DNA of 30,245 nt from NCBI GenBank assembly GCA_041946865.1, contig JBHGBF010000038.1, forward strand, positions 1 to 30,245. The letters run 5' to 3'. Source of the stretch: RPQK01 sp041946865 (lineage in GTDB: Bacteria > Acidobacteriota > UBA6911 > RPQK01). The position numbers and the translations under genes are program-made. Shown piece after piece: positions 9,301-15,477 of this stretch. Below the pieces are notes generated by a model that was not told the DNA's origin, ran no database searches, and saw only the letters and a program-made list of their open reading frames with translations. Position 1 is the first letter of the stretch. Every line of letters begins with the position of its first letter.

Positions 9301-9390
9301 AATTACGGGTTCACCAGCGCTCTGCCCGTTGAGATCCTCAAAAACCTCGCTCCCGCAATTGCTCTGAGGTACAACGAGAAGAAGCTGTAG
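6337..9390 (+). CDS. Class A (bifunctional) penicillin-binding protein, divergent transglycosylase/transpeptidase
   Basis: Inner-membrane peptidoglycan synthase of 1017 residues facing the periplasm. A membrane anchor lies at about residues 47-65. The glycosyltransferase-51 domain (about 185-320) keeps the catalytic Glu192 in LLIENRK, GGSTLATQLEK (234-244) and RILIDYLN, but the usual EDxxFxxHxG motif is altered, with Asn for Asp and no His. The transpeptidase domain has all three active-site motifs: STAK (521-524, nucleophile Ser521), STN (618-620) and KTGS (937-940). About 315 residues separate STN from KTG, much more than in common PBP1a/1b/1c proteins, so an inserted module is likely. The GTG start has only a weak, distant AAGGG upstream; Met47 would delete the cytoplasmic part. 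Gene is divergent from nagBA. Family is confident; subclass is not. Confidence 0.88.
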   Translation: MFTEPVEKFTFQLRSLWTQISNGGLLLGGRITGYRQRLIVRRPPNWMFWALLGTTLVLGVFYEVETSTLQSHVFSYTVRKMTYSIEPGPSQSVVFPKDGPLNLRRGYTRIGEFQERLENQGYRVEEQARFSPYLAKLMEWGIAPPYRDPGLAGLEIKSAEGAVLHSAIDRDQEFESYEEIPPLVAKALLLIENRKLAVESAYPTNNPVVEWNRMAKASLTYAGNKLGLPVRLEGGSTLATQLEKYLHSPDGRTESPGDKIKQIISASLKAYRDGANTSNARRRILIDYLNTMPLAAAPGFGEINGLGQGLEAWFGMDLKHTAAILRSEEDTPQKAAAFKHVLTLLAAVRAPGYYLLQDRAALEQRARYYARLLAEFGLTTQEFSEEVREAKVSFLPAARFGSTGFSPRQKLSSALRNDLAALLGVGDFYSLNRLDLEVRTSVDAMLQQRVDELFAKLKDPQFLDKHGLIAERLLLTGDPADVIYSLVLFESTPDGNVLRIQTDTLDRPLDVNEGIKMELGSTAKLRTLAHYLEVVASLYYERHRLSNPQDPITAFVVQAFKEDPGISLEELLQKSLDRDYSASPGEVFFTGGGAHVFGNFDPDDNGRRMSIREATRRSTNLVFIRLMRDLVRFHQARLPYDPQVILSRPENPTRQRMLKEIADSESRSALWHAFRSFQGADKRQIMSRLLGSRATNPRHLAILFFAWTGTAHADTQNDLAQWLELYGAKVKPDEVAKLARAYSNPDLTLADYGYLLGCHPLKVFVAGELSKRRLNWDELLSKSGPACEVSTSWLFKSRNRRAQDLRLRIRIEQDAFARMTPYWRRLGFPFEHLVPSYATAIGNSSDRPAALAELMGIILNDGELRPTLRFRELRFGPRTPYRTVIVPAAGQSQRVMIPAVSRVLRGVLADVVDGGTARRIAGVFKEQDGRKIVVGGKTGSGDNRLKSFARGGAVIGSRAVNRTATFAFYIGDRYFGVITACVLGSEAGNYGFTSALPVEILKNLAPAIALRYNEKKL

Positions 9391-9465
9391 CGACAGCGCC
9401 GCTAGCCTTTAAGGCCTAGGTCGATTTCGACGAATGGTACTTCTGGGACCGGTCAGGGACTCCTT

Positions 9466-9482
9466 GCACTCTTTCGGAGTGC
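9466..9482 (+). repeat. 17-base hairpin unit GCACTC-N5-GAGTGC, copy 1
   Basis: GCACTCTTTCGGAGTGC forms a six-base-pair stem with a TTTCG loop. Its exact reverse complement occurs at 9783-9799, so the same unit is present twice in opposite orientation 300 bases apart. Confidence 0.75.
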
Positions 9483-9526
9483 GGTGGCCCTGCACATTAT
9501 ACGCATTTCGGAACCGCCTAACCGTA

Positions 9527-9551
9527 ACCCCGCAGCCAACCGCGGCGGGGT
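9527..9551. repeat. Inverted repeat ACCCCGC / GCGGGGT
   Basis: ACCCCGC (9527-9533) and GCGGGGT (9545-9551) form a perfect seven-base-pair stem with an 11-base loop. It is one of the palindromes of the glnS upstream region. No T run follows. Confidence 0.5.
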
Positions 9552-9588
9552 CTAGAACGCGTTACAAAGCCGCAAAAAACGCTGCGCT

Positions 9589-9620
9589 TGCGGCTCTGTT
9601 TCAAACGCGTGCGGCTCTGT
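9589..9620 (+). repeat. Direct repeat TGCGGCTCTGT, two copies
   Basis: TGCGGCTCTGT occurs at 9589-9599 and 9610-9620, 21 bases apart. A third exact copy lies at 49-59 near the left edge of the window, also outside genes. Confidence 0.6.
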
Positions 9621-9669
9621 AACCAGGGACGGAAAAGGGCAACGGGGTCCAGAAATATGTATAAAGTCC

Positions 9670-9715
9670 AGGGCCATGCCACCGCTTTTAACTCACCGGC
9701 CATGCCGGTGGCCCT
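9670..9715. repeat. Nested palindrome with CACCGGC-CAT-GCCGGTG core
   Basis: CACCGGC (9694-9700) and GCCGGTG (9704-9710) pair across a CAT loop. Outer arms AGGGCCA (9670-9676) and TGGCCCT (9709-9715), and GCCACCG (9678-9684) with CGGTGGC (9706-9712), offer alternative pairings, so the element can fold in more than one way. Confidence 0.6.
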
Positions 9716-9740
9716 AAAGCGTATCGATCTTGGAGACGGC

Positions 9741-9757
9741 CGCCGGCATGGCCGGCG
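9741..9757. repeat. Palindrome CGCCGGC-ATG-GCCGGCG
   Basis: A perfect seven-base-pair stem closes an ATG loop. It has the same design as the neighbouring palindromes at 9694-9710 and 9766-9784. Confidence 0.65.
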
Positions 9758-9765
9758 AGCACAAA

Positions 9766-9799
9766 GCGGCAGCATGGCTGCCGCACTCCGAAAGAGTGC
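9766..9799. repeat. Palindrome GCGGCAGC-ATG-GCTGCCGC joined to 17-base hairpin copy 2
   Basis: An eight-base-pair stem with ATG loop (9766-9784) overlaps by two bases the second copy of the GCACTC hairpin (9783-9799), which is inverted relative to the copy at 9466-9482. Confidence 0.7.
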
Positions 9800-10052
9800 T
9801 CGTAACTGCTGGCTTATGCGCTTGCGGATCCACGACGCAGCCAGACCAGAGCGCAAACGCTCGCTTTAAGCCCGCAGGCCTCCTCAGAGCTTTATCGGGC
9901 TCAACTATCCCTCCCAGAAATGTCTGCATCTGCCGGAAAAGATTCGCGCTATCCTTCCGGACAAATCATCCCCCGGGCCCCTCGGGCCCCTGCCTCCAGA
10001 TGATTTCTCGCCCGACGCTGTGGCAAAATGGGGGTTTGCGAGGAAATCATTA

Positions 10053-11741
10053 ATGGGTACTACTGTTTCTCCTCTCTCGACCGACTTCATCCGGGACATC
10101 ATTCGCAGGGACCTTGAAACAAACCGGTTTGGCGGACGCATTCACACCCGGTTTCCACCCGAGCCCAACGGCTATCTTCACATTGGTCACGCCAAGTCGA
10201 TCTGCCTGAATTTCGGCCTCGCGGCCGAATTCGGCGGCAAGTGCAACCTGAGATTTGACGATACGAACCCCACCAAGGAGGATATCGAGTACGTCGAATC
10301 GATCATGGAAGACGTCCACTGGCTCGGCTTCGACTGGGAGGACCGGTTGTTCTACGCGTCTGACTATTTTGAACAGCTCTACCAATTCGCCGTGCAGCTC
10401 GTGAAAATGGGGAAGGCCTACGTCGACGATCTGTCGGCCGATGAAATCCGGGATTACCGAGGCACCTTGACGGAGCCTGGAAAGGAGAGCCCTTACCGGA
10501 ATCGCTCAGTGGAGGAGAATCTGGAGCTGTTCGAGGGAATGCGCGCCGGCCGGTTCGAAGACGGCACGCGGGTGCTGAGGGCCAAGATCGACATGGCCTC
10601 ACCGAACCTCAACCTGCGAGATCCGGTAATTTATCGGATCCGTCGAGCCAGTCATCACCGTACCGGCGACGATTGGTGCATCTATCCGATGTACGATTTT
10701 GCCCACGGTTTCTCGGACTCGATCGAGGGGATAACTCACTCCATCTGTACTCTTGAGTTCGAGGATCATCGCCCGCTCTACGATTGGTTCCTGGATCAGG
10801 TCAACGTCTACCATCCGCAACAGATCGAGTTCGCGCGCCTGAATCTCAGCTACACGGTACTCAGCAAACGGAAGCTTCTGCAGCTCGTCCAGGAAGGCCG
10901 CGTTTCCGGTTGGGACGATCCTCGCATGCCGACGATTTCAGGCCTGAGGAGGCGAGGCTACACCCCCGAATCGATTCGCAACTTCTGCGACACGATCGGG
11001 GTGGCCAAGCGCGACAGTATCGTTGACGTAGCCCTTCTCGAATATGCCGTCCGCGAAGACCTCAACCGGCGCGCGTCGCGCGTCATGGGCGTGCTCCGAC
11101 CGCTGAAACTCGTCATCGAGAATTACCCGGAAGGCGCCGTCGAGGAACTGGACGCGATCAACAATCCCGAGGACCCGGCGAGTGGGACCCGAAAAGTGCC
11201 GTTTTCGAAGGTACTCTACATCGAGCAAGACGATTTCCGGGAAGTTCCTCCGCCCAAGTACTACCGGCTTTCTCCGGGGAAAGAAGTCCGGCTGCGCTAC
11301 GCATACTTCGTGAAGTGCACCGGAGTGGTCAAGAATGGGAACGGCGAAGTCGTTGAAGTCCGTTGCACTTACGATCCCGCTACCCGGGGCGGAGACGCGC
11401 CGGACGGCCGAAAGGTCAAAGCGACCATTCACTGGGTCTCAGCCTCCCACTCGATTCCCGCCCAGGTGAGGCTTTACGACCGGCTCTTCACCAGGCCCAA
11501 CCCGGGTGAAGGGGGCGCCGATTTCAGGGAATCGCTCAATCCCAAATCACTTGAGGTGTTGACAAGTTGCCGCCTGGAGCCCAGTCTGGAAGGCGCGAAT
11601 CCGGGCTGCCGCTTTCAGTTTGAACGGATTGGCTATTTTTGCGTCGATTCGGTTGACTCGAAGCCCGGACACCTGGTCTTCAACCGCACAGTGCCGTTGC
11701 GTGACACGTGGGCCAAAATCGCCGCCCAGCAAGCCGAGTAA
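10053..11741 (+). CDS. glnS: Glutaminyl-tRNA synthetase
   Basis: Cytoplasmic class I aminoacyl-tRNA synthetase charging tRNA-Gln with glutamine. The 562-residue protein has PEPNGYLHIGHAKS with the HIGH signature at 43-46, the KMSKS-equivalent VLSKRK at about 268-273 followed by DDPRMPTISGLRRRG, and the anticodon-binding beta-barrel region ending in FNRTVPLRDTWAK, the typical C-terminus of bacterial GlnRS. Length matches the family (about 550-560). The ATG at 10053 is chosen because GAGGA lies about eight bases upstream and the protein then starts at the usual position; a more upstream in-frame start would add only an unrelated 11-residue lead. A stem-loop with a T run follows the stop, so it is probably its own transcription unit. 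Presence of GlnRS suggests that Gln-tRNA can be made directly rather than only by transamidation. Confidence 0.96.
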   Translation: MGTTVSPLSTDFIRDIIRRDLETNRFGGRIHTRFPPEPNGYLHIGHAKSICLNFGLAAEFGGKCNLRFDDTNPTKEDIEYVESIMEDVHWLGFDWEDRLFYASDYFEQLYQFAVQLVKMGKAYVDDLSADEIRDYRGTLTEPGKESPYRNRSVEENLELFEGMRAGRFEDGTRVLRAKIDMASPNLNLRDPVIYRIRRASHHRTGDDWCIYPMYDFAHGFSDSIEGITHSICTLEFEDHRPLYDWFLDQVNVYHPQQIEFARLNLSYTVLSKRKLLQLVQEGRVSGWDDPRMPTISGLRRRGYTPESIRNFCDTIGVAKRDSIVDVALLEYAVREDLNRRASRVMGVLRPLKLVIENYPEGAVEELDAINNPEDPASGTRKVPFSKVLYIEQDDFREVPPPKYYRLSPGKEVRLRYAYFVKCTGVVKNGNGEVVEVRCTYDPATRGGDAPDGRKVKATIHWVSASHSIPAQVRLYDRLFTRPNPGEGGADFRESLNPKSLEVLTSCRLEPSLEGANPGCRFQFERIGYFCVDSVDSKPGHLVFNRTVPLRDTWAKIAAQQAE

Positions 11742-11761
11742 AGCCAACGATCGCACAAGGC

Positions 11762-11788
11762 CGATCCGGGGTTTCCGGACCGCTTTTT
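11762..11788 (+). terminator. Intrinsic terminator of glnS
   Basis: CGATCCGG (11762-11769) pairs with CCGGACCG (11775-11782) with one mismatch over a five-base loop. After one C there is a run of five T (11784-11788). It begins 21 bases after the glnS stop. Confidence 0.6.
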
Positions 11789-11812
11789 CGCAGTCCTGGG
11801 CCTGCCTTTGCC

Positions 11813-11844
11813 TTGACACCGCACTTTGCAGGTCTTACTGACCT
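11813..11844 (+). promoter_or_regulatory. Possible hsp20 promoter and dyad
   Basis: TTGACA (11813-11818) is a perfect -35 match, but no convincing -10 lies at 16-18 bases (TACTGA at 11836 is poor). The dyad AGGTC-N5-GACCT (11830-11844) would overlap the spacer and -10 region, as an operator would. No CIRCE element is seen. Confidence 0.3.
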
Positions 11845-11892
11845 CTTGTAGGCTAGACTTGACGACTCTACATCACGAGAAGGAGGTTCGGT

Positions 11893-12336
11893 ATGGCCAT
11901 TCTTCGATTCGACCCGTTACGGGAGCTCGTTGCCTTGCAGGACAGGATGAACCGGATATTCGAGGAGAGCGTCCGGGCGCGTGGCGCCGAAGAAGGGGAA
12001 TTTGCGTCGGGAACCTGGTCGCCGCCGGTGGACATCTATGAGACTCAGGAAGCGCTGCTTGTCAAGGCGGAACTGCCGGAGGTCAATCGCGAAGACATCG
12101 ATATTCGCTTGGAGAACGGCGTGCTGACCATCCGCGGCCAGCGAAAGCTGAGCGACGAACTGAAGAGTTACCAATGCTACCGAATGGAGTCGCGATACGG
12201 CTCCTTCAGCCGCAGCTTCAGCCTGCCTCGGTCCGTAGACGCGGACAAGATCGAGGCCAGCTACCGCGACGGCGTCCTCAACATCACCATTCCAAAACGA
12301 GAAGAAACCAAGGCGCGCCAGATTCAGATCACCTAG
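11893..12336 (+). CDS. Small heat-shock protein, Hsp20/alpha-crystallin family
   Basis: ATP-independent cytoplasmic holdase that binds unfolding proteins. The 147-residue length is typical. The alpha-crystallin domain runs from about residue 38 (WSPPVDIYET) to 138, with ELPEVNREDIDI, ENGVLTIRGQRK and the hallmark YRDGVLNITIPKRE near its end. The C-terminal IQI tripeptide fits the I-x-I/V motif used for oligomer assembly. A strong Shine-Dalgarno, AAGGAGG, sits six bases before the ATG. The gene follows the glnS terminator and faces the OmpA-family gene with only 18 bases between stop codons. Regulation by heat is expected for the family but no sigma-32 or CIRCE site is clear. Confidence 0.95.
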   Translation: MAILRFDPLRELVALQDRMNRIFEESVRARGAEEGEFASGTWSPPVDIYETQEALLVKAELPEVNREDIDIRLENGVLTIRGQRKLSDELKSYQCYRMESRYGSFSRSFSLPRSVDADKIEASYRDGVLNITIPKREETKARQIQIT

Positions 12337-12354
12337 AACACGGCTGAGCCGATC

Positions 12355-14259
12355 CTACTCCGCCCTTGCCGGGGCGGGCGGTTCCTGGACTAGGATCTCT
12401 ACCCGGCGATTCTCCTGGCGTCCGTCGGCGGTGTCGTTTGACGCCCGTGGTTCTTTCTCCCCGAGGCCTCGCACTTCCACAATCAGGCTCGAATCGAGGC
12501 CCGACTGCACCAGGAAATCCTTGACCGCCTGGGCTCTCGCCTGGGAAAGCTCGCGATTGTATTCCGGTCGCCCCACGCTGTCGGTGTGGCCCTCGATGGT
12601 CAACCGATATCTGCCCGCGATACGCAACGTCTGCGCCACCTTCCGGAGCACTTCGCGCGCCTGGGGTTTGAGCGAAGCACTGTCAAACTCGAAGAGGATA
12701 TCGGGGACGTTCACCACAAGTCCCTCCACGGTCTCTCGAGTTTCCGCGACCTGCCCCAGCGCTTCCCGGAGTTGCTCCCGTGTGCGCGTCTGCTCGGTTT
12801 GCAGCTGACTTAGCTGCTGTCCGGTCTGTTGCTGGGCCTGCCTCTCGGATTGCAGTTCCTGTTGTCGCTGCGCGGCCAGCTGTTTGGCATGCCCGGCTTC
12901 CTCTTCAGCCTCCTGGGCACGTTGCCGGGACAGCTCGGCCTGCTGCCGAGCCTGTTCCAGCAGGGCCCGTGCCCGCTCGACCTGCTGCTGAGCGGTGGCG
13001 ATATCGCCCTCGGTCCGCGGTTGGCGGTTCTGAAGGTTCTGTTGATTCTGCTCGGCCTGGCTTAGTGACCGTTCCGCCTCGAGGACCATCTGTTCGAGGC
13101 GCTGCTGTTCCAGGGAAAGCTCCTGATAACGCTGCTCTGCCGCTCGGGCCGATTCCTGAGCCTGCTCAAACGCCTGGCGGTCTTCACTGACTCCCTGTGG
13201 ACGCCCCCGCTCTTCGGACCGCATCCGCTCGGCCTGTTCCTCGGCATTCCTGGCCTGCTCCTGAGCGTCGGTGCGGAGTTCCTCAATCCTTTGCTGAGCG
13301 CGTTCGCGAGCCCGCTGTTCAAGGCCGGTCTCCAGCCGCTGCTGTTCCGCTTCCAGTCGAGCCCTTTCCGCCTCGGACTGGACGCGAGCAAGTGCTGACC
13401 TCAGCCGTTCCAGCTCGCGGCTGGCGCGCTCGCGTTCCTCTTCGAGTTGCGCCTCGGCCAGTCGCTCCTGTGCGATAGTTTGCGCTCTTACCGCCAGGCG
13501 GACCGCTTCACGGCCGAGCCCGATTCGGTTGCCGGCGTCCTCTTCCGTGGCCAGCGCCTCTTCGGCTTTTTGCAAGGCCCGGCGGGCGGCTCGCAGCTCA
13601 ACTGCCGCGAACTCGCGTGCACCCGATCGCTCCGCCAGGCGGACCGCGGTTCGCGCCTGAGCCACGTCGAAAGCCACATCACGCTTGATCTCCGGCGCCG
13701 CTTCCAGTGTTTCCCGCGTGAAGTCGTACATCCCCTTGACACCTTCATACCGCAGCTCGGCGATTCTGAAGTCGCGCAGGCGGTCGTCGTCCGGCTCGCC
13801 CATCTCAAGAACGATCATGCGGCTGGGGAAGTCAACCAGGAAATGCGGTTCGGCGCTGACGAACAAGCCGAAGCTCGACAATGGGGTGGTGGTCTTCAAC
13901 TCGGCCTGATCGTCGTCGAGAAGAAACTCGCCGAGATTCTGGACCTGCCCCTCGGGTGTGATAAGCCAAAGGACGTAGGTGTTGAAGTCACCGCCAAAGA
14001 GCACGGCCGGCTTCATGTCGTCTAGTTTGACCTTTATCCGGGTCATGTTTTCCTGGTTTTCAACTTCCGCCTTGCCATCAGCGTCGGGAAGGCGCGAAGT
14101 GGGCTTTAGTTCTATATCGACCTTCTTCCCGGCCGGAAAAGTAGCCGTCAGAAAGCGGCTCGTATCATTCGGGGTCGCTGCTGCATCCTGTGTGTGTCCT
14201 GTCCGGGGGAGAGCGAGAAACAAAACGAGAGAGACTGCGGAGATCCATGCACGTCTCAT
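12355..14259 (-). CDS. OmpA-family protein with long periplasmic coiled coil
   Basis: Probable periplasmic or outer-membrane-associated protein that binds peptidoglycan. The 634-residue chain starts with a signal peptide (about 1-24, ending GHTQ). Residues 25-165 look like a beta-rich domain. Around 175-250 the Ala-rich helical repeat (ELRAARRALQKAEEAL) resembles DUF4398. From about 250 to 500 it is an almost continuous Glu/Gln/Arg/Ala coiled coil. The C-terminal OmpA-like domain (about 523-625) has FEFDSASLKP, EGHTDSVG, NRELSQARAQAV and NDTADGRQENRRVEI, including the Asp and Arg positions that bind diaminopimelate. No transmembrane barrel is present. The ATG at 14259 is preceded by GGAGG at eight bases; an upstream in-frame start would bury the signal peptide. 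Likely a spacer or tether between envelope layers. Confidence 0.9.
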   Translation of the reverse strand: MRRAWISAVSLVLFLALPRTGHTQDAAATPNDTSRFLTATFPAGKKVDIELKPTSRLPDADGKAEVENQENMTRIKVKLDDMKPAVLFGGDFNTYVLWLITPEGQVQNLGEFLLDDDQAELKTTTPLSSFGLFVSAEPHFLVDFPSRMIVLEMGEPDDDRLRDFRIAELRYEGVKGMYDFTRETLEAAPEIKRDVAFDVAQARTAVRLAERSGAREFAAVELRAARRALQKAEEALATEEDAGNRIGLGREAVRLAVRAQTIAQERLAEAQLEEERERASRELERLRSALARVQSEAERARLEAEQQRLETGLEQRARERAQQRIEELRTDAQEQARNAEEQAERMRSEERGRPQGVSEDRQAFEQAQESARAAEQRYQELSLEQQRLEQMVLEAERSLSQAEQNQQNLQNRQPRTEGDIATAQQQVERARALLEQARQQAELSRQRAQEAEEEAGHAKQLAAQRQQELQSERQAQQQTGQQLSQLQTEQTRTREQLREALGQVAETRETVEGLVVNVPDILFEFDSASLKPQAREVLRKVAQTLRIAGRYRLTIEGHTDSVGRPEYNRELSQARAQAVKDFLVQSGLDSSLIVEVRGLGEKEPRASNDTADGRQENRRVEILVQEPPAPARAE

Positions 14260-14449
14260 AGGTCGGTCCTCCAGCACGGTTGGAAGCAAGCGGCATTCCA
14301 AGCGGAAGGAGTGGCGAGACTCGGCAGCCGGATGACAAGCTGAAGATAATCAGTGAATTGCGGCAGTGGCGCCGAGTAAGGAAGCGGGCGATTGTCCTGG
14401 CGGGCAAGGAAATCTTCCCGGGGGTGAGCTTCCCTCCGGCAGGCGTGAC

Positions 14450-14493
14450 GTCCCGGGTCGAGATGACACGCGGTAAACGCTCGACCCCGGGAC
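14450..14493 (-). other. Strong hairpin downstream of the RRM gene
   Basis: GTCCCGGGTCGAG (14450-14462) pairs fully with CTCGACCCCGGGAC (14480-14493) apart from one bulged C, over a 17-base loop. It starts 40 bases after the RRM gene stop on the minus strand and lies before the OmpA-family gene. No T run follows, so it may be an atypical terminator or an mRNA-stabilising end. Confidence 0.5.
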
Positions 14494-14533
14494 CGTGGCC
14501 TTCAAACGTAAGCTATTCTGTCTGGCGGCAGCT

Positions 14534-15139
14534 CTATGATTCCTCGTCCTCTGCCTCCGACTCGACGCGCCGGGAGAAATCATCTTCCAGGAATTCGTCC
14601 GTATCGGAATACTCGTCGTCGAAGTCCTCGTATATGCGGCCTCCCGGTTTTTCGCGAATGGGCTTCTTAGGCCCTCGTTCACCACGGGAGGAGAAGTCAA
14701 TCGGCTTCCGGGCGCCCGAGCTGCGACGGCGTTCCGGTGCGCGCCCTGGTCGCCCGCCGCGCGACTGTTCCACGTCGACGGGCGGCACCGTCCGCTCGAG
14801 TCTTGGCGGCCGATTCATGGGTGACGGCCCCATCGGCCCCCGCATTTCACGGGGCGGGCCGAATCGGCGGGAATCATCGGGTGGCCGACTCTCGCGGGCG
14901 CGAGCTTCGCTGATTGACAGATTTCTGCCCTTGAAGGGTTGATTGTTGAAACGGCGAATCGCCTCCTGCCCCTGCTCGCTTTCGGTGAACTCGACGAAAG
15001 CGAAACCCCTTGGTTTGCCGTTCTCACGATTGACCGGCAGATAAACCGAGGAAAGGGTGCCGACCGCCGAGAGATATTCCCTCAGCTCGGCCTCGGTTGT
15101 GTCATAGGGGAGATTGCCGACAAAAAGACGCACAGACAC
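14534..15139 (-). CDS. RNA-binding protein with one RRM domain and acidic tail
   Basis: Likely cytoplasmic RNA chaperone-type protein, 201 residues. The RRM occupies about 1-80: RNP2 is LFVGNL (5-10) and RNP1 is RGFAFVEF (44-51). Residues 85-165 are Arg/Pro/Gly-rich and disordered, and the tail from about 172 is strongly acidic (Asp/Glu/Ser). Small bacterial RRM proteins are often cold-induced, but no proof exists here. I place the start at the GTG at 15139 because GAGG lies five bases upstream and the protein then begins MSVRLFVGNL, as its relatives do. An ATG at 15190 would add 17 residues but lacks a ribosome binding site. The 338 bases before it look like a structured leader with an extended -10 promoter. 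Confidence 0.9.
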   Translation of the reverse strand: MSVRLFVGNLPYDTTEAELREYLSAVGTLSSVYLPVNRENGKPRGFAFVEFTESEQGQEAIRRFNNQPFKGRNLSISEARARESRPPDDSRRFGPPREMRGPMGPSPMNRPPRLERTVPPVDVEQSRGGRPGRAPERRRSSGARKPIDFSSRGERGPKKPIREKPGGRIYEDFDDEYSDTDEFLEDDFSRRVESEAEDEES

Positions 15140-15477
15140 CAGAACCTCACTTTTGGAGTTGGGGACGTCCGAAGCTCCTGCGACGGACATCGGGTTGAAC
15201 GTTATCCGGGTATATCCGGAATACCAGACGAATTTCAGGCACTTGTTTTAATAAGCGGGTAGTGTTCAGGAAAGTGATTATCCTGCGGCTCTAACATAGA
15301 CTCTCGAAGCTTCTTGTAGCAGATCGAGCAACGCTTATCCTCCCATTCGAAACACGAATGGAGCCCTGATATCGGGCGCAATTTGGGCACAGTATAGCAT
15401 GGCTGTCCACGGGAAATACCAGAATCAAGAATTTCGTCGCGTTTTTTAGACCGAGCAGAACCGGCGCCTGCCGCTCT
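15140..15477. other. Leader region of the RRM gene
   Basis: This 338-bp stretch lies between the TamB-Omp85 gene and the RRM gene, both on the minus strand. It holds an extended -10 box (15391-15399) and a perfect hairpin CATTCG-N5-CGAATG (15344-15360) followed on the minus strand by GGGAGG. Short open frames in this stretch contain Cys pairs but have no good start signals, so I do not call a gene. Confidence 0.5.
15391..15399 (-). promoter_or_regulatory. Extended -10 promoter for the RRM gene
   Basis: On the minus strand TGCTATACT gives a TGn extension plus a -10 box with five of six consensus bases. An extended -10 can work without a clear -35, and none is seen. Transcription would start near 15384 and leave an untranslated leader of about 245 bases. 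Confidence 0.4.

Larger units (their letters stand above)
9391..10052. other. Repeat-rich intergenic region before glnS
   Basis: This 662-bp stretch has no supportable gene. It is packed with short palindromes and repeats: several GC-rich stems with a three-base CAT/ATG loop, two opposed copies of a 17-base hairpin, and an 11-base direct repeat, each listed separately. CCGGAA and TTCCGG around 9936-9965 form another loose dyad near the start of glnS. It resembles an accumulation site for dispersed intergenic palindromic elements. Confidence 0.65.

Noticed and set aside
12341..12351. CGGC-TGA-GCCG as a terminator between the convergent hsp20 and OmpA-family genes
   Set aside because: Only four pairs and no T run on either strand.
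15235..15390. A 51-codon minus-strand frame starting GTG, with CSIC
   Set aside because: The GTG sits immediately beside the presumed -10 box and would lie before the transcription start; no ribosome binding site. Kept only as part of the leader finding.
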